34,579 nt of DNA. Origin: a virus. The DNA is taken from positions 1 to 34,579 of IMG/VR virus record IMGVR_UViG_3300028571_000061, one strand, 5' to 3'. Below the pieces are notes generated by a model. That model was not told where the DNA came from, searched no databases, and worked only from the letters and a program-made list of their open reading frames with translations. Each line of letters starts with the position of its first letter. Positions within the stretch are counted from its first letter, which is position 1. Shown piece after piece: positions 31,286 to 34,579 of the stretch. The translations under genes and the position numbers were made by a program.

Positions 31286-31861
31286 ACAAGCTCTCTCGTA
31301 TTAGGAACATCATCGGGAATTCATGCTTGGCATAATGATTACTATATCAGAAGAATTAGAGTAGGTAAGAATGAAGCAATCTATACTTATCTTGCCATTA
31401 ATCACCCGGAATTAGTTGAAGATGATTTCTTTAAACCAACAATCCAAGCTGTAATTTCAGTACCGCAAAAAGCACCTGAAGGGTCTATATTAAGAACAGA
31501 AGATGTAATGGATATGTTAGAAAGAGTAAAGAAATTTAATACTCAATGGGTAAAGAAAGGGCATAGAAAAGGAGCTAATACTAATAACGTATCTGCAACA
31601 GTTTCTATTCAAGAAGGAGAATGGGATAAAGTAGGTGAATGGATGTGGAAGAATAGAGAAACATTTAACGGATTATCAGTTTTACCGTATTTCGGAGGAT
31701 CTTACGTACAAGCACCATTTGAAGATATTACTGAAGAAAAGTTTAATGAAATAGTAGAACACCTTCATGCAATAGATCTAACTAAGGTTATTGAATTCTC
31801 AGATAATACTGATCTAAGTGAAAGTCTAGCCTGTTCTGGAGCATCATGTGAAGTATTATAA
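31181..31861 (+). CDS. nrdJ: Intein B C-fragment fused to reductase C-terminal part
   Basis: 226 residues. Residues 1-35 are the intein C-fragment ending GAVVHN. Thr36 is the +1 residue and begins the extein TSSLVLGTSSGIHAWHNDYY, which completes the KPSG-TSS substrate phosphate loop. RRIRVGKNEAIYTYLAINHP, TVSIQEGEWDKVGEWMWKNR and the C-terminal ACSGASCEVL follow; its Cys-x4-Cys pair is the usual mobile thiol pair that re-reduces the active site. The spliced enzyme would be 311+114+191, about 616 residues. Thr as +1 residue is allowed but less common than Ser/Cys. The start overlaps endonuclease 3. Confidence 0.93.
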   Translation: MKIKSIKKASSEFTVDLEVENTHSYQLSNGAVVHNTSSLVLGTSSGIHAWHNDYYIRRIRVGKNEAIYTYLAINHPELVEDDFFKPTIQAVISVPQKAPEGSILRTEDVMDMLERVKKFNTQWVKKGHRKGANTNNVSATVSIQEGEWDKVGEWMWKNRETFNGLSVLPYFGGSYVQAPFEDITEEKFNEIVEHLHAIDLTKVIEFSDNTDLSESLACSGASCEVL

Positions 31862-32029
<168 letters not shown>

Positions 32030-32052
32030 AATTTATTTTACTATATTTAAAA

Positions 32053-32499
32053 ATGGTAAAAGTACAATCAAGAAAATTTATAGAAGAGAAATTATCACAT
32101 CTAAATCCTATTAATTATAATAGATTTCAATGGTGGAGAAATTATATTAATAAAAGTGAACTAACCGGTCACCATCCATTAATTCAACGTATTAAAAACA
32201 GAGATTTTGATTTTTCTCATTATTATTGGCAAGCTCAAAATGCAATCTTGCAATGGGATGATAATATAAAGAATAAAAAAGACTATGAAGAACTTCAAAG
32301 TAAAAGCGGACTATACATGGAAAAGTATAGAAGGTTAATCGAAGACTTTGAAAAAGACGAAAAGAAAAGATTATTAGAATTTAAAAAAGCAATAAAGCAA
32401 GTATTCAGAATAGCTTCAGAAGAATATGATGTGTTATTTGAAAATTTTGTTGGAAATCTAGAAGAATTTTACTATTTTATGGAATTGAAATATAAATAA
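32053..32499 (+). CDS. Unknown helical protein (148 aa)
   Basis: Charged, aromatic-rich protein. The N-terminal half contains LNPINYNRFQWWRNYINKSE and FDFSHYYWQAQNAILQWDD; the C-terminal half is a long Lys/Glu helix (YMEKYRRLIEDFEKDEKKRL). No membrane segment, signal or catalytic motif is seen. It is spaced 23 bases after the DUF5522-like gene. I do not recognise it; its place among accessory genes suggests a host-takeover or metabolic helper role, unproven. Confidence 0.6.
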   Translation: MVKVQSRKFIEEKLSHLNPINYNRFQWWRNYINKSELTGHHPLIQRIKNRDFDFSHYYWQAQNAILQWDDNIKNKKDYEELQSKSGLYMEKYRRLIEDFEKDEKKRLLEFKKAIKQVFRIASEEYDVLFENFVGNLEEFYYFMELKYK

Positions 32500-32517
32500 T
32501 ATATCCAAAACAAAGTT

Positions 32518-33036
32518 ATGACATACGAAAATTTTTTAAAAATAATATTAAAACAAGAAGTATTAGATGAGCAAATTAAAATAGAATTTGTAGATAGATA
32601 TCATGAAATAATTTCTACATTAATTAAAGAGATATATGGTGAAGAGGGTTATGATTGGTATTCTTGGTTCTGCTATGAAAATGATTATGGTCGTAAAGAA
32701 TGGAGTACAAAGGATGGGAAAATTGAATATAGTGCTACTAATGAAAAAGGAGATCCAATCTGTTATTCATTTGAAACATTATGGGAATATTTAGAAGAAA
32801 ATCACTTAATTATAAATAAAGAAAAACTAAAAGTTATGAAAGAATCAAAACAAGAGTATATATCCTTATATGATTTTCTAGGAAAAGCAGCTGGTAAGGA
32901 GCTAGGTGCAAAAGTATATTCAAAATCAAAAGATCTAGATATAATAGTTCATTATAAAAAAATATCAAATAAAGAATATACAGGACTTATTTCATTATAT
33001 CCTACACATTTCTTAGAACAATATTTTAAAAAATAG
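32518..33036 (+). CDS. Unknown acidic protein (172 aa)
   Basis: Soluble protein with an N-terminal segment rich in aromatic residues (YGEEGYDWYSWFCYENDYGR; ICYSFETLWEYLEENHLI), then a basic/helical C-terminal part (YDFLGKAAGKELGAKVYSKS) and a final short strand region. It may contain two small domains. It starts 18 bases after the previous gene and ends ahead of the HNH gene. Not recognised. Confidence 0.6.
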   Translation: MTYENFLKIILKQEVLDEQIKIEFVDRYHEIISTLIKEIYGEEGYDWYSWFCYENDYGRKEWSTKDGKIEYSATNEKGDPICYSFETLWEYLEENHLIINKEKLKVMKESKQEYISLYDFLGKAAGKELGAKVYSKSKDLDIIVHYKKISNKEYTGLISLYPTHFLEQYFKK

Positions 33037-33103
33037 AGTTTTTACTATTCATAATAATATATGGTAAAAATAAAATATTTTTTACATTAAGTGGAGGAAT
33101 TGC

Positions 33104-33115
33104 ATATTTATATTA
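33104..33115 (+). promoter_or_regulatory. Putative late promoter (ATATTTATATTA) of the HNH endonuclease
   Basis: The core starts 19 nt before ATG 33124. Its presence supports 33124 rather than the upstream GTG at 33091 as the start. Confidence 0.5.
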
Positions 33116-33123
33116 AAAATAAT

Positions 33124-33645
33124 ATGCCTAAACTTATAAAAAATTGTGAAATATGTAATAAAGAATTTGAAACCTGGCCTTCCGAAAATTATAGAACATG
33201 TAGTAGAAAATGCGGATCAGAGATACAAAAAAAATCATTAATAGGTAAATTTAAATCTGAAGAGCATAAAAATAATCTCTCAAAAGCTATGAAAAATTCC
33301 GAGGCAAATATAAAAACAAGGTTTAAAAAAGGAAAAGATAATCCTGCTTATGGAAAAAATCAAACAGGTCCAGTAAATAATAATTGGAAAGGTGGAATTA
33401 CTAATACAAATCAAAAACGAAGAAACGATCCAAGATTAATTGAGTGGAGAAAACAAGTTTTTGAAAGAGATAAATATACATGCCAGAAATGTGGTATACA
33501 AGGGTATTTACAAGCACATCATATTATATCATTTAGTAAAGATTTTTCAAAAGCATTTGATATTGAAAATGGACTAACAGTGTGTGTTTCATGTCATGAA
33601 GAAATTCACGGAATATTTATTGGAAAATTCAAACAAAATTCATAA
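33124..33645 (+). CDS. HNH homing endonuclease with zinc motif and NUMOD3
   Basis: 173 residues from ATG 33124 (MPKLIKNCEICNKEFETWPS). An N-terminal zinc-ribbon motif (CEIC ... CSRKC) is followed by a Lys-rich helix, NUMOD3-like GKDNPAYGKN and NNNWKGGI. The C-terminal HNH domain has RKQVFERDKYTCQKCGIQGY, the His-His pair of LQAHHIISF, the Asn of ENGL and CVSCHEEIH, with two Cys-x2-Cys pairs holding zinc. It lies between an unknown gene and queC; neither neighbour is split, so it is a free-standing intergenic homing endonuclease. The longer GTG-initiated reading would add MEELHIYIKNN and destroy the promoter spacing. Confidence 0.88.
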   Translation: MPKLIKNCEICNKEFETWPSENYRTCSRKCGSEIQKKSLIGKFKSEEHKNNLSKAMKNSEANIKTRFKKGKDNPAYGKNQTGPVNNNWKGGITNTNQKRRNDPRLIEWRKQVFERDKYTCQKCGIQGYLQAHHIISFSKDFSKAFDIENGLTVCVSCHEEIHGIFIGKFKQNS

Positions 33646-33655
33646 ATTAAAAGAA

Positions 33656-33687
33656 GGATCAAGCTACTATCCATAACATACTGTAGC
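33656..33687 (+). promoter_or_regulatory. Candidate H-type pseudoknot (preQ1-like) upstream of queC
   Basis: Stem 1 pairs GGAT (33656-33659) with ATCC (33669-33672). Stem 2 pairs GCTAC (33663-33667) with GTAGC (33683-33687). The crossing order makes an H-type pseudoknot with an A-rich third loop (ATAACATACT). TCAAGCTAC resembles the TCTAGCTAC core of class I preQ1 riboswitches. It ends 18 nt before the queC ATG. Stem 1 is short and the ligand-pairing cytosine is not clearly placed, so this is tentative. Confidence 0.35.
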
Positions 33688-33705
33688 ATTTAAATAATAG
33701 TTATT

Positions 33706-34548
33706 ATGAAAAAAATAAAACGACATGTAGTTGTTAGTGCCAGCGGCGGGATGGATTCAAGTACATTACTATTACGCTGTTTAAAGGAATACGATACAGT
33801 AACGGCAATTTCATTTGATTACGGTCAAAAACACAAAGTAGAACTTGAACGTGCTCAATTATTAGTAGATTATATAAATTGTGCTTATGACTTGGATTTT
33901 GAATATGGTATATTAGCTGAAGATATTCCATACTCAAAAATCAATTATCGTCAAATCCAATTAAATGGATTATCCGATCTATTAGATTCAGCATTAGTAA
34001 CAAGAGGTGCAGATATACCAGAAGGACACTATGCCGAAGATAATCAAAAAGCAACTGTAGTCCCTAATCGTAACAAAATATTCGCTTCTATTACTCAAGC
34101 AGTAGCATTATCAGTTGCTCAAAGAACCGGAGAAAATTGTGATATAGCTTTAGGTATACATGCTGGAGACTTTGGAGTATATCCTGATTGTAGACAAGAA
34201 TTCCGTGATGCTGATGATTATGCTTTTAGGATAGGAAATTGGGGATCTGAAAAGGTACAATACTTTACTCCATATCTTAAAGGTGTAAAACTTGATATTT
34301 TGAAAGATGGAGAAAAATTGTGTGAAGAGTTAGGTTTAGATTTTAATGAAGTATATAGAAGAACTAATACTAGTTATAAACCATATCCATCAGGTAATTC
34401 AGATTATAAATCTGCTTCAAGTGTTGAACGAGTAGAGGCTTTTATTAATTTAGGTCGTCCTGACCCTGTAATTTATGAAGATGAAGATGGTATAGCTTCT
34501 TGGGATAAAGTAATTGCTCACGTTAGTAAAGTATTATCTGAAAATTAA
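33706..34548 (+). CDS. queC: QueC-like 7-cyano-7-deazaguanine (preQ0) synthase
   Basis: 280 residues. The PP-loop ATP-pyrophosphatase motif VVVSASGGMDSSTLLLRCL is at residues ~7-25, followed by SFDYGQKHKVELERAQLL, VVPNRNKIFASITQAVALSV, ALGIHAGDFGVYPDCRQEF and YFTPYLKGVKLDIL, all diagnostic of QueC, which converts carboxydeazaguanine to preQ0 with ATP and ammonia. In phages, preQ0 pathway genes usually serve 7-deazaguanine DNA modification against restriction. The C-terminal zinc-site cysteines of cellular QueC (SCY ... CGKC..C) are missing; the region reads NTSYKPYPSGNSDYKSASSV. ERVEAFINLGRPDPVIYEDE shows that the rest of the domain is conserved. Other pathway genes would lie outside the window. 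Confidence 0.92.
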   Translation: MKKIKRHVVVSASGGMDSSTLLLRCLKEYDTVTAISFDYGQKHKVELERAQLLVDYINCAYDLDFEYGILAEDIPYSKINYRQIQLNGLSDLLDSALVTRGADIPEGHYAEDNQKATVVPNRNKIFASITQAVALSVAQRTGENCDIALGIHAGDFGVYPDCRQEFRDADDYAFRIGNWGSEKVQYFTPYLKGVKLDILKDGEKLCEELGLDFNEVYRRTNTSYKPYPSGNSDYKSASSVERVEAFINLGRPDPVIYEDEDGIASWDKVIAHVSKVLSEN

Positions 34549-34579
34549 AAATAAATAATGATAAAGGGATTATATTGAT

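Noticed and set aside
23865-31861. Group I introns or frameshift pseudogenes as explanation for the broken helicase and reductase
   Set aside because: Each fragment ends or begins with clear intein motifs (Cys start, T-x2-H, HN plus Ser/Cys/Thr), has its own start or stop, and extein junctions restore conserved motifs exactly.
33091-33645. HNH endonuclease from GTG 33091
   Set aside because: The ATG at 33124 gives the typical MPKLIKNCEIC start and the TATTTATA element sits at normal distance from it.
34558-34579. Gene start at the right edge
   Set aside because: ATG 34558 meets a TGA after six codons; nothing can be called in the last 31 bases.

Overview
The window is part of a strictly lytic-looking, T4-like (contractile-tail) bacteriophage genome. 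All supported genes lie on the + strand and are packed with very short gaps or overlaps, and the DNA is strongly AT-rich. Gene starts follow A/T-rich leaders with no convincing Shine-Dalgarno sequences. A small DUF5522-like protein (31865-32029) belongs to a family I know from Bacteroidota. Together these suggest a marine or freshwater Bacteroidota (flavobacterial) host; this is inference. I see no integrase, tRNA, rRNA, IS element or CRISPR array.

Layout. 1-5230: two consecutive repeat-rich tail-fibre genes, the second ending in an S74 self-cleaving chaperone. Each is followed by a tiny paralogous His-rich ORF, and a 58-aa gene closes the block. 5298-6209: three small unknown genes. 6268-18971: the tail and baseplate run of sheath, tube, gp26-like hub/chaperone protein with a probable frameshift extension, tape measure, tube/baseplate junction protein, LysM/gp53-like wedge protein, a 1407-aa hub protein ending in a SleB-like hydrolase, and a structural unknown. 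19021-26736: replication and recombination, comprising a divergent family A DNA polymerase, an unknown, gp32-like SSB, UvsX, RNase H/FEN nuclease and gp41-like helicase. 27078-31861: an adenosylcobalamin-type (class II) ribonucleotide reductase. 31865-34548: small accessory genes, an HNH endonuclease and QueC.

The most striking content is a set of three fractured genes. The helicase is cut inside its P-loop by one split intein. The reductase is cut into three separate polypeptides by two further split inteins, one inside the catalytic N-x-C-x-E motif and one inside the KPSG/TSS phosphate-binding loop. A different free-standing homing endonuclease gene sits in each of the three gaps. Active enzyme therefore requires two-piece (helicase, about 459 aa) and three-piece (reductase, about 616 aa) protein trans-splicing. 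The arrangement type is known from marine metagenomes. Two orthogonal split inteins within one enzyme, plus an atypically split helicase intein, make this copy worth study.

A recurring element with core TATTTATA lies about 19-29 nt before many ATGs: fibre, sheath, tube, hub, tape-measure and all four homing endonuclease genes. It looks like this phage's late promoter. Late expression of the endonucleases would parallel T4 practice.
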